DNA of 14,459 nucleotides from Candidatus Roizmanbacteria bacterium CG_4_9_14_0_2_um_filter_39_13 (GTDB lineage: Bacteria; Patescibacteriota; Microgenomatia; UBA1406; GWC2-37-13): contig PFSC01000054.1 in NCBI GenBank assembly GCA_002788865.1, forward strand, positions 1-14,459. Reading direction: 5' to 3'. This document shows positions 1 through 6,854 of this stretch, in pieces. Position 1 is the stretch's first letter; each line of letters begins with the position of its first letter. Below the pieces are notes generated by a model. The model had not been told where the DNA came from. It made no database searches and saw nothing but the letters and a program-made list of their open reading frames with translations. The translations under genes and the position numbers were made by a program.

Positions 1-2
1 AT

Positions 3-78
3 CAAACAGCGTAGCTGTTTGCCCCGCAACTATCGAAGCGGGGAGCGCCTCCATCCCACGAGCTTACGCATCGGGGAT
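3..78. repeat. Cluster of three GC-rich hairpins
   Basis: Three inverted repeats lie in a row. CAAACAGC (3-10) pairs with GCTGTTTG (14-21), an 8-bp stem with a 3-nt loop. CCCCGC (22-27) pairs with GCGGGG (38-43). ATCCC plus CGA (53-61) pairs with TCG plus GGGAT (71-78), with one bulged A at 58. The block is much richer in GC than the DNA that follows. It covers the 3' end of the minus-strand small ORF and could act as its terminator on that strand, but no clear T-tract was seen. A dispersed palindromic repeat is an equally good explanation. Confidence 0.5.
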
Positions 79-293
79 TTAATAGCGCTGTTAAACTCGT
101 CTCTAAGATAACTACAAATCTTATCACTATCCCAATTTTCTGATTTCATTTCAGTAATTTTACTATTTAGCTTAATATTTTGATCATCAAAACATTGATT
201 AATGTCCCGTATTGTTGGTGAAAAAGATGCTTTATAAGACAAGATTATTATAAGAGCAATCAAGCTCCCGATTATTGCAGTATATTTATTCAT
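30..293 (-). CDS. Small membrane-anchored hypothetical protein
   Basis: I do not recognise this 87-residue protein. It starts MNKYT, followed by a hydrophobic stretch at about residues 6-19 that could be an uncleaved signal anchor. The rest is polar, with two cysteines and several acidic residues, so it would face the outside of the cell as a short tethered domain. The last 15 or so residues are basic (RKLVGWRRSPLR) and are encoded by the GC-rich hairpin block, whose composition differs from the rest of the gene. The original C-terminus may have been altered by that element. It diverges from the membrane protein at 332 with a 38-bp gap. A TATAAA box (rc of 304-309) lies about 10 nt before its ATG. 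It has no Shine-Dalgarno motif. Whether it is truly expressed is uncertain. Confidence 0.45.
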   Translation of the reverse strand: MNKYTAIIGSLIALIIILSYKASFSPTIRDINQCFDDQNIKLNSKITEMKSENWDSDKICSYLRDEFNSAIKSPMRKLVGWRRSPLR

Positions 294-331
294 ATAGAAA
301 TAGTTTATATTCTTTTACTCGAAATTTCACT

Positions 332-1759
332 ATGTTTAAATGGCTTTTTGGAACCATAATTTTTCTCAGTATTTTCTTTCTTAATTTTCTCCCCGTCAAA
401 GACCCAGATTTTGGCTGGCATTATCGCTGTGGATACGAGCTTCTTCAAGGACATCCATGCCTGTCAAATACATTCACGTATTTTCTTGCTGATTATCAAG
501 CGTTTTATCCGAGTTTTATATATGACGCTTTGACTGCTATAGTTTTCAACTCTGTAGGATTTATTGGACTGAGCGTTGTCCATGCACTAATGATGACTGG
601 AGCTTTTTATCTTTTTTATAAACTTTCAAAACAAAACATACTATTTGCAGGAGTGCTATTTTTGACCGTGACATTCTTGTCTGGTGGCACTCTTGGGCTT
701 GGATGGAGACCTCAAATCGTCACTTTTTTTCTCATATTACTTGGCGTTTGGTTTCTTCAAAATAAAAAGGGGTTCAAAATTCAAGGCATTCATTTCCAGC
801 CTATCTATTTCTATCCACTCCTTATGCTTGTATGGGTCAATACACATATCGGTTTTTTCACGGGGCTTGTCATATTTGGAACCTATTGGATTCATACCTT
901 GGTGAAATTTGTACGAAAAAAGGTAAATTTTCAATCTGTGTTCAGAATAACAGCCATTGGATTTTTGTCTTTTTTCTCTACCCTTCTTAACCCATTTGGT
1001 TACAAAGTATATATTGAGATATTCAATCATTTGAAATCTCCCCTGAATACCATGATAGCAGAATGGGTCGCTCCACCACCTTTATATATTCTTATTATTT
1101 TGATTTCTCTCATCAGTATCCCTCTCATTCAAATCGCACAAAAAAAACTATCTGTATTTGAAATGTTAACTCTTCTTTTTTTTGGTATTACCACACTCAT
1201 GGCCAGACGAAACGTTCCATTATTTCTTACGTTTGCAGGAATACAATATCTTCAACTCATTCCGAAAAAGAAATTTAGTGATATATTCCCTCTTTTGCTT
1301 CCATTTATTGGAGCCGTTCTGCTTTCAGTCACGTTTATTAATATTCAAAAAACAGTCAGGTTTCATACTGATTGGAATATATATTGCACAAAAGGTGCCA
1401 CAAACTATCCCTGTAAAGCAATTCAAAACTATCCAAAGCTTTCGGGAAATGTATACGGAGCATATGAATGGGGAGGGTTCTTGATCTGGCAACGACCTGA
1501 TATCAAAATTTTTGTGGATGGTCGTATGCCCGCATGGTTTGATGAAGACGGCGAAAGTCCGTACAATGTCTATCTCAAAATTCTCCAGACTCAAGATGGG
1601 TGGAATGAAAAACTCAGAAAATATAAGACTGACTACTTGCTCCTCGCGCAGGGTACATTTCTTGATCTTTTGCTTGACGAAGAAGCTCAAACCTATGGAT
1701 GGGAAAAGGTATACGAAGATAAAACTCACGCAATTTACAAAAATCTCCTTACCTACTAA
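332..1759 (+). CDS. Multi-pass membrane protein, GT-C glycosyltransferase-like
   Basis: This 475-residue integral membrane protein has about ten hydrophobic segments and a soluble C-terminal domain. It carries the landmarks of a common GT-C-like family: an acidic DPDFGWH motif just after the first membrane segment (24-30), WVNTHIGFFTG (168-178), LLNPFGY (218-224), ARRNVPLFL (291-299), and in the tail YEWGGFLIW (378-386) followed by VDGR (395-398). GT-C proteins transfer sugars from polyprenyl-phosphate donors on the outer face of the membrane. The Asp-rich first loop is the usual site for metal or donor binding, but donor and acceptor cannot be read from the sequence. I chose the ATG at 332. 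The reading frame extends 19 codons upstream to a TTG, but that segment is polar and would sit before the membrane anchor. The gene converges with the next one and overlaps it by 11 bp. Confidence 0.7.
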   Translation: MFKWLFGTIIFLSIFFLNFLPVKDPDFGWHYRCGYELLQGHPCLSNTFTYFLADYQAFYPSFIYDALTAIVFNSVGFIGLSVVHALMMTGAFYLFYKLSKQNILFAGVLFLTVTFLSGGTLGLGWRPQIVTFFLILLGVWFLQNKKGFKIQGIHFQPIYFYPLLMLVWVNTHIGFFTGLVIFGTYWIHTLVKFVRKKVNFQSVFRITAIGFLSFFSTLLNPFGYKVYIEIFNHLKSPLNTMIAEWVAPPPLYILIILISLISIPLIQIAQKKLSVFEMLTLLFFGITTLMARRNVPLFLTFAGIQYLQLIPKKKFSDIFPLLLPFIGAVLLSVTFINIQKTVRFHTDWNIYCTKGATNYPCKAIQNYPKLSGNVYGAYEWGGFLIWQRPDIKIFVDGRMPAWFDEDGESPYNVYLKILQTQDGWNEKLRKYKTDYLLLAQGTFLDLLLDEEAQTYGWEKVYEDKTHAIYKNLLTY

Positions 1760-3278
1760 GAATCTCAATATCTTTGTTTTTATATACAACGGTTAAAAAT
1801 GGATATGAGTGAGCGAAAAATTGTACTTCATGCAAAGGTACAACAACAAGATTGATATTATTTTCTTGTAAAAATGCCTGAGCTTTTGTTTCAGACAATG
1901 TTCCCGAGTAAAAATTCTCTGCTTTCGCAAGTTTTGTGTCATAACATGGCGATTGATCTTTGATGCCAAAATAGACATGCTTTCCGGTACGCGCCGGTAT
2001 GTAGCTTGAAAGTGGAGGTAATGCCAATACTCCATCCATCTCACTATCTTCAAGAAAATCCAAACTTTGCTGATACGATGTTGGGATATAAAACCAAATA
2101 TTATCACTTCGAACTTCTTCAATTCTTTTGTGATATGTATAGAAAGATGTGGGAAGAATAAAAATCAGAGAAAGCATCATCATGAAGTAAATAAACAAGT
2201 TCGGAATATGGGAAAGATTTTTGAGAGAAAGAACAAATAAAAGTGCCATTGGAAATAGTAGACCACTCAAATATAAACGACTCATTCCAAACGGCACGAT
2301 TGCCAAACCAATCGAAACCAAGATCCATATATTCAAAAACAGTTGTGCTGAGGATTTGTTTTTTGAAAAGAACAATTGATAAACAAAAAAAATGAAAAAA
2401 AATCCATACCCAAAAATGAGCGATGACAACGTCACTTGATGTGGTTGATAACTCGTGAGGACCGAAAAGCCTGAATGTAAAAAATGAATCGTATAGAGGA
2501 TCGTAGGTGGAACAATCATCGCTGAAAATATTCCAACATACAGTACTGGATATCTTTTTTGATTGCGAATTCCTTTTATTGCAGCAAACAGTGAAACTAT
2601 CAAAAGAAAACTCAATAATCTATATGGATATATTGGAATCAATAATAAAAACAGCGCAATTGAAATCCAAAGATGAGATAGCTTTTTTCTTTCGATGGAG
2701 AAATAAAAATAGACAAGAGAACTTATATATAGTAATGTAGCAACTGCCTCGTGAGGTTTTTGGAACGAACTCAAGAACGTGACTCCTGGAATATGGAGAT
2801 CGGCTGACATATCTGGTGCAGAAAAAAGAAATCCAAGCCCGCCACCAAGAGAGATAATAAGGAGAGTATACAAAGAATAGAGCGGTTTTTTTACAAACAT
2901 ATTGCTCAATACAAAAATCCCAATAGCCAATAGTAGACCACAAAGTATTGCTAGTGAATGATATAAAAGGATGTTGTCTGCATGTGGAAAGATTGTGGCA
3001 ATAGATGTATAGAGAGGATAGATGAGGGCGGGTCGCATGCTCTCGGTTGTATTTATATTTGAAAGAAGGAGTGACCTGTTTTTTTGAGATACTTTTATCA
3101 TTGCAAAATAGTTATTGATATCCCAAGGATCAAACCATGAAGCTTGCCCAGAATATGATTTATTCTCAGGTGTCTGAGAAAATGCATAGTAATGAGGATA
3201 ATAATTGACAAACAATACAATTCCAACAATACAAATAAACAGCAAACTGAAGATTATTTTTTTCATTCCTTTGCTCAT
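1749..3278 (-). CDS. Multi-pass membrane protein, probable GT-C family
   Basis: The protein has 509 residues and about ten membrane segments. Segment one is at about residues 8-24. A large extracytoplasmic loop follows and contains SWFDPWDINNYF (47-58), whose acidic residues sit where GT-C enzymes place their catalytic Asp motif. Further hydrophobic segments run from about residue 100 to 390. A soluble C-terminal domain ends in a beta-rich section (INLVVVPLHEV) that resembles the tail of other polyprenyl-linked glycosyltransferases. I cannot name a specific enzyme. The GT-C call rests on topology and motif placement, not a recognised signature, so another large membrane enzyme is possible. 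A second in-frame ATG lies four codons in, at 3266. The first ATG is preferred because a TAGAAT box ends 6 nt before it, which suits a leaderless transcript. It diverges from the GT2 gene across 41 bp. Confidence 0.6.
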   Translation of the reverse strand: MSKGMKKIIFSLLFICIVGIVLFVNYYPHYYAFSQTPENKSYSGQASWFDPWDINNYFAMIKVSQKNRSLLLSNINTTESMRPALIYPLYTSIATIFPHADNILLYHSLAILCGLLLAIGIFVLSNMFVKKPLYSLYTLLIISLGGGLGFLFSAPDMSADLHIPGVTFLSSFQKPHEAVATLLYISSLVYFYFSIERKKLSHLWISIALFLLLIPIYPYRLLSFLLIVSLFAAIKGIRNQKRYPVLYVGIFSAMIVPPTILYTIHFLHSGFSVLTSYQPHQVTLSSLIFGYGFFFIFFVYQLFFSKNKSSAQLFLNIWILVSIGLAIVPFGMSRLYLSGLLFPMALLFVLSLKNLSHIPNLFIYFMMMLSLIFILPTSFYTYHKRIEEVRSDNIWFYIPTSYQQSLDFLEDSEMDGVLALPPLSSYIPARTGKHVYFGIKDQSPCYDTKLAKAENFYSGTLSETKAQAFLQENNINLVVVPLHEVQFFAHSYPFLTVVYKNKDIEILSR

Positions 3279-3284
3279 GATCTC

Positions 3285-3294
3285 ATTCTATACA
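3285..3294 (-). promoter_or_regulatory. Probable -10 box of a leaderless promoter
   Basis: On the minus strand the sequence reads TGTATAGAAT. The last six bases, TAGAAT, end 6 nt before the ATG at 3278. A transcript would therefore begin at or next to the start codon, and there is no room for a ribosome binding site. No clear -35 box was seen. Confidence 0.4.
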
Positions 3295-3307
3295 TTTTCT
3301 CCCATGA

Positions 3308-3313
3308 TAAAAT
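3308..3313 (+). promoter_or_regulatory. Probable -10 box of a leaderless promoter
   Basis: TAAAAT ends 6 nt before the GT2 start codon at 3320, so transcription would start at the ATG. It mirrors the arrangement on the other strand of the same 41-bp divergent gap. No Shine-Dalgarno motif is present. Confidence 0.4.
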
Positions 3314-3319
3314 ACCCAC

Positions 3320-4024
3320 ATGAAGCATAAAGTTATTATCGTTCTTCCTGCGTACAATGCCGAAAAAACTCTTGTAAAAACTCTTCGCGCAATACCAAAA
3401 GGCGTGGCAGATGAGATCATATTAAATGATGATGGTTCAAATGATAAAACGGTCCAGCGTGCAAAAAAACTTGGATTAACTACCTTCCAACATGAAATCA
3501 ATCGTGGATATGGAGCAAATCAAAAATCATGCTATGATCTTGCGATTTCTCGCCATGCAAGCATTGTTGTAGTACTCCACCCGGATTTTCAATATGATCC
3601 CCATCTCATTCCACATCTCGTAGATTTTATCAAGGATGGATACTTTGACGTCATGATTGGATCTCGTATTCGTACACGAAAAGAAGCTCTTTCTGGAGGT
3701 ATGCCTCTGTATAAATATTATTCAAATCGAGTTCTAACATTTATTCAAAACCTTGCAACTGGCCAGAATCTTGGAGAGTGGCATTCCGGTCTGCAAGCAT
3801 ATTCAGTGGAAGTAATACAATCCATTCCATATGAGACATTTTCCGATGATTTTATCTTTGCGACTCAGATGTTTTTTGCCGCAGCAAAAAAAGGGTTTCG
3901 AATTGGAGATATTCCTATACCTTCTCGCTATTTCAAAGAGGCTTCGAGTATAAATTTAAAACGTGGAATTCAATATGGAGTCTTGACACTTCTGGAAACA
4001 GTAAAATATATTTTCACAAGGTGA
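3320..4024 (+). CDS. Family 2 glycosyltransferase, DPM1-like
   Basis: This 234-residue soluble GT-A-fold enzyme is likely to transfer a sugar from a nucleotide-sugar donor, possibly onto polyprenyl phosphate. The N-terminus has the family opening VLPAYNAEKTL (8-18). NDDGSNDKT (36-44) binds the nucleotide, and NRGYGANQ (61-68) is the usual asparagine-glycine loop. HPDFQYD (87-93) takes the place of the metal-binding DxD-like motif. SDD at 165-167 marks the acceptor side, where the general base is expected. The length matches the short single-domain members that lack C-terminal membrane segments. It lies beside two GT-C-like membrane proteins. That fits a division of labour in which a GT2 enzyme charges the lipid carrier and GT-C enzymes use it, but this is inference from context. 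It ends in TGA and converges on the CorA gene with a 29-bp gap. Confidence 0.85.
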   Translation: MKHKVIIVLPAYNAEKTLVKTLRAIPKGVADEIILNDDGSNDKTVQRAKKLGLTTFQHEINRGYGANQKSCYDLAISRHASIVVVLHPDFQYDPHLIPHLVDFIKDGYFDVMIGSRIRTRKEALSGGMPLYKYYSNRVLTFIQNLATGQNLGEWHSGLQAYSVEVIQSIPYETFSDDFIFATQMFFAAAKKGFRIGDIPIPSRYFKEASSINLKRGIQYGVLTLLETVKYIFTR

Positions 4025-4053
4025 CCCATCCTCATTCATGCACCTATCATTAC

Positions 4054-4971
4054 CTACAACCAATCATTCTTCAAAAACATAATGATTAGGCCGACTGAGA
4101 TGACTATTATCATAGTCATGACAATGATAAAAGCCATAGGTGAGTCTTGATATGGAAGCGCGACATTCATGCCATAGATACTCGCGATGATTGTGGGGAT
4201 TGTGAGGATGACGGTGATTGATGTGAAGAAACGAATGACTCTATTTGTGTTGTTGGTCATGATGGTTGAATATGCGTCTCGAATGTTTACAATACTTCGA
4301 AGATTTTCTTTTGATAGTTGGATCAACTGATCATTGTTTAGAAAAATATCTTCAATAAGATCTCGATCGTCCTCAAATAATCTAATGTAGTTATGAGACA
4401 GGAGATTATTGAGGACTGCATTTGTGCGGACAAGTGCAAGATGGAAATCATTCAATACTCGCTCATATCCTACAAAAAGCGCAATATCTTTGTTGTTTAT
4501 CTTTTCCAGTTGATATGAACTACTTCTTGTTTCTCTACTAATGGTGTGCAAATACGTGTTGAATGATGCATTGATCAGTGCAAAAAGTTGCAAAAACAAT
4601 TTTGTTTTTTGGGTAGTGTAGAACACATGTTGCTTCATAAACCCATCAAGAAGAGGAAATTTATCTTTGGTGATTGTTATGAAATTCTCATTTTCAATAA
4701 TGAATAAAATTGGAGACGTGGTGATTTGATTGTTTTTGTTAAAGGGAAATCTGCTAAAAATATACACAATCCCATCTTCTTCCTCCATACGCGGAACTTC
4801 GTATTGATCAATTGCGTCATGCAAAAGACTCAAATCCAACCCATAGGTTTCCGTCAACTTTTGAAGTTCTTCTTCTGTGGGTTCTTCTACATGCGTCCAC
4901 GAACCCACTCGATAAGAATCAAGTGTTTGAATTTTTTTATCTCTCAGATTGCGGTAATAGATTTTGATCAT
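4054..4971 (-). CDS. corA: CorA-family divalent cation transporter
   Basis: This 305-residue protein imports Mg2+, or a related divalent ion such as Co2+, as a homopentameric channel in the cytoplasmic membrane. The layout is typical of the family. A large N-terminal cytoplasmic domain begins with beta strands and contains WTHVEEPTEEELQKL (25-39). A long alpha-helical stalk covers about 110-245, and two membrane segments lie at the C-terminus (about 248-266 and 280-300). The signature YGMN is at 266-269, at the end of the first membrane helix. The outer loop is short (VALPYQDSPMAF) and lacks the acidic MPEL segment of classical CorA, as in many CorA-like proteins of small-genome bacteria. A basic cytoplasmic tail (LKNDWL) ends the protein. 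It is the last gene of a probable HIT-MGMT-CorA unit, 65 bp after the alkyltransferase. There is no Shine-Dalgarno motif. Confidence 0.88.
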   Translation of the reverse strand: MIKIYYRNLRDKKIQTLDSYRVGSWTHVEEPTEEELQKLTETYGLDLSLLHDAIDQYEVPRMEEEDGIVYIFSRFPFNKNNQITTSPILFIIENENFITITKDKFPLLDGFMKQHVFYTTQKTKLFLQLFALINASFNTYLHTISRETRSSSYQLEKINNKDIALFVGYERVLNDFHLALVRTNAVLNNLLSHNYIRLFEDDRDLIEDIFLNNDQLIQLSKENLRSIVNIRDAYSTIMTNNTNRVIRFFTSITVILTIPTIIASIYGMNVALPYQDSPMAFIIVMTMIIVISVGLIIMFLKNDWL

Positions 4972-5036
4972 ATTTACGTGAAAAACGAATTAGCGAAATG
5001 AATACTCTATGTAAGTATGAGCTTTCCTCCCCACTT

Positions 5037-5336
5037 TTACAAATCCACCTTGTGTTTGACAATATCTACTTTATTTCCTATAAATGTGACACTTTCATCT
5101 TTGAGCCGTTTCTTTTGAACAGACGGCCCACCCATGCCATAATTTGGCGCGAGTGATCCGTCCTTCATGACAACCCTGTGACAGGGTATCTCTGGCCAAC
5201 TTGGATTGTGATGAAGTACTTGCCCAATAGCCCTATACGCCTTGGTTCCTGTCTTTTTTCCGATATCACCATAGGTTGTTACCTTTCCTTTCGGCACTTG
5301 TTGAATTATTTTGTATACGTGCTGTTGCAATAACAT
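5037..5336 (-). CDS. Short MGMT/Ogt-type alkyltransferase, DNA-binding domain only
   Basis: This 99-residue protein matches the C-terminal half of O6-alkylguanine-DNA alkyltransferases, which remove alkyl groups from damaged guanine in a single suicidal transfer to cysteine. It shows VPKGKVTTYGDIG (14-26), then YRAIGQVLHHNP (34-45) with the arginine finger at R35. The active-site motif PCHRV follows, with C52, then the GSL segment and GGPSVQKKRL. The N-terminal ribonuclease-H-like domain of full Ada/Ogt enzymes is absent. Alkyltransferase-like (ATL) proteins have this same short length, but they usually have Trp in place of the cysteine. Here the cysteine is kept, so alkyl transfer is chemically possible. 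It lies 20 bp downstream of the HIT gene and was probably transcribed with it. There is no Shine-Dalgarno motif. Confidence 0.85.
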   Translation of the reverse strand: MLLQQHVYKIIQQVPKGKVTTYGDIGKKTGTKAYRAIGQVLHHNPSWPEIPCHRVVMKDGSLAPNYGMGGPSVQKKRLKDESVTFIGNKVDIVKHKVDL

Positions 5337-5356
5337 AGTTTCGTATATATATTGTT

Positions 5357-5755
5357 TTAATGGTTCATTGATCCTTTGATTTTGTGCGCAAGATTTTCTA
5401 TTTCTGTATTTTCCATCTTGAACACAGGATCAAAATGAAACCCTTCAAGCTTATCAGTACTTTGGGGTAAGATATGTATGTGTGCATGAGGCACTTCGTT
5501 GCCAATTGTCACATAGGAAATATAGGATGAACTCAATTTCTTTTGTATCATCAAGCCTACTTTTTTGGCAACTTCCCAATATTCTCCAAACTCAGGAACA
5601 TCATTCACCCATCGATAATGTTTTTTGGGAATTACCAGGGCGTGACCCTTTACTCGCGGAAAAATATCTAAGAATGCACAATAATTTGCGTCTTCATACA
5701 TCATGTGACTTGGAAGTTTTTTATTGATAATATTGCAAAATATACAGTCTTCCAT
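5357..5755 (-). CDS. HIT-family nucleotide hydrolase
   Basis: This 132-residue histidine-triad protein hydrolyses or transfers nucleoside monophosphates, for example from AMP-lysine, AMP-NH2 or dinucleoside polyphosphates. The triad is VPHAHIHIL with H90, H92 and H94, where the middle histidine is the nucleophile. The N-terminus has the CIFC zinc-type pair (C4, C7) usual for Hint-like members, and the FLDIFPRVKGHALVIPKKHY segment (29-48) forms the central strands. I chose the ATG at 5755 over the upstream ATG at 5770. The probable -10 box (TATAGT, 5776-5771) touches the upstream codon, so transcription would start inside that extension, and the protein from MEDCIFC has the typical family N-terminus. 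It is first in a probable HIT-MGMT-CorA unit. The true substrate is unknown. Confidence 0.87.
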   Translation of the reverse strand: MEDCIFCNIINKKLPSHMMYEDANYCAFLDIFPRVKGHALVIPKKHYRWVNDVPEFGEYWEVAKKVGLMIQKKLSSSYISYVTIGNEVPHAHIHILPQSTDKLEGFHFDPVFKMENTEIENLAHKIKGSMNH

Positions 5756-5770
5756 ATATTCGTTTATCAT

Positions 5771-5798
5771 ACTATAATGGACTCATATTGACAAACAA
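5771..5798 (-). promoter_or_regulatory. Probable promoter of the HIT gene
   Basis: On the minus strand TTGTTT (5798-5793) and TATAGT (5776-5771) are separated by 16 nt. Transcription would start near 5764, giving a leader of about 9 nt before the ATG at 5755. Its -35 box abuts that of the divergent aldolase promoter (they share base 5793), so the two promoters may compete for polymerase. Confidence 0.5.
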
Positions 5799-5815
5799 CC
5801 ATAACATTGTATGAT
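5788..5815 (+). promoter_or_regulatory. Sigma-70-type promoter of the aldolase-gap-pgk cluster
   Basis: A perfect -35 box TTGACA (5788-5793) is followed after 16 nt by TATGAT (5810-5815), one base from consensus. Transcription would start near 5822, leaving a leader of about 37 nt before the aldolase ATG at 5859. The leader is pyrimidine-rich near the start codon and has no Shine-Dalgarno motif close to it. This is the strongest promoter-like match seen in the window. Confidence 0.7.
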
Positions 5816-5858
5816 AGTGTAAGAGGATCGTCTACCGTTACTATTTATCTTTCTATCT

Positions 5859-6824
5859 ATGAAAATTCATACTCCCGCAGATGTACCTGCAGACATGAGA
5901 GGCATATATGAATCCAACTTCAAAACTATTACACACGACACTGGACGACTCATGTTATTTGCCGGAGACCAAAAAATAGAACATCTGAATGATGATTTTT
6001 ATGGAGAAGGTATTACTCCAGAAGACAACAACCCCGAACATATGTTCCAGATTGCAAGTCAAGCAAAAATCGGTGTTTTTGCGTCTCAACTTGGGCTCAT
6101 TGCACGGTATGGTCAAGATTACAAAGATGTTCCCTATCTTGTCAAAATGAATTCAAAAAGTCATTTGGTAGGAACCGATCAAGCAGATCCAATAAGTAGC
6201 GCTTTGTATGATGTGGATCAACTAGTTGAATTTAAAAAGAATAGTGGGCTCAATATTCTGGGAATAGGATACACCATATATCTTGGAAGTGAATACGAAG
6301 CACAGATGCTTACTGAGGCTGCACAAGCAATTTATGAAGCACATCAGTATGGACTTCTTTCGGTGGTCTGGTGTTATCCACGCGGCAAGGCAGTGAAAGA
6401 TGAAAAAGATTCTCATCTTATTGCAGGGGCGGCTGGAACTGCGGCACTTTTAGGAGCTGACTTTGTCAAAGTAAATGCACCAAACAAAGGTGAGAAGTCA
6501 AGCGCCGAACTTTTGAAAGAAGCGGTTGGATCCGCAGGAAGAACTGGCGTCGTGTGTGCGGGCGGATCTTCAACAAGTGTTGAGTCCTTTTTGCAAGGTC
6601 TTCATGATCAAATCCATATCGGTGGCACTATCGGAAATGCAACGGGCCGGAACATCCATCAGAAACCTCTAAACGAAGCGGTCAGTTTTGCAAATGCAAC
6701 ATTTGCGATTACTGTAGAAAACAAGAGCGTTGAAGAAGCACTCTCTATCTACAACTCAGGAGGATCATACAATCCAAAAGATGTGAAGGTCATGTCTGAT
6801 GATCCGAAATCAGATCTTGACTAA
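5859..6824 (+). CDS. DhnA-type class I fructose-bisphosphate aldolase
   Basis: This 321-residue TIM-barrel aldolase belongs to the DhnA/FbaB group, found in archaea and many bacteria. These enzymes cleave fructose-1,6-bisphosphate to DHAP and glyceraldehyde-3-phosphate, or make it in reverse, through a Schiff base. AGDQKIEH (35-42) is the first barrel strand motif. WCYPRGKAV (161-169) carries the Tyr and Arg of the active site. DFVKVNAP (201-208) contains the probable Schiff-base lysine K204. CAGGSS and GRNIHQ (263-268) build the phosphate-binding site. No metal-binding class II motif is present. It is the first gene behind a good promoter, 30 bp ahead of gap, and its context with gap, pgk and glpX strongly supports a central-carbon role. 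Some relatives are transaldolase-like or act in aromatic biosynthesis, but the neighbours make that less likely here. Confidence 0.87.
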   Translation: MKIHTPADVPADMRGIYESNFKTITHDTGRLMLFAGDQKIEHLNDDFYGEGITPEDNNPEHMFQIASQAKIGVFASQLGLIARYGQDYKDVPYLVKMNSKSHLVGTDQADPISSALYDVDQLVEFKKNSGLNILGIGYTIYLGSEYEAQMLTEAAQAIYEAHQYGLLSVVWCYPRGKAVKDEKDSHLIAGAAGTAALLGADFVKVNAPNKGEKSSAELLKEAVGSAGRTGVVCAGGSSTSVESFLQGLHDQIHIGGTIGNATGRNIHQKPLNEAVSFANATFAITVENKSVEEALSIYNSGGSYNPKDVKVMSDDPKSDLD

Positions 6825-6854
6825 TGTATTCGTTCTATCAATTTTTAAAAAAAT

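Noticed and set aside
275..331. Upstream TTG start that would extend the first membrane protein by 19 residues
   Set aside because: The extension is polar and precedes the natural membrane anchor; it also overlaps the divergent small ORF. The ATG at 332 gives a normal N-terminus.
1325..1789. 154-codon open frame on the minus strand opposite the first membrane protein
   Set aside because: It is antisense to the conserved C-terminal domain (YEWGGFLIW, VDGR) and has no family features.
5756..5770. Upstream ATG of the HIT gene
   Set aside because: It abuts the probable -10 box, so the transcript would begin after it. MEDCIFC is the usual HIT start.
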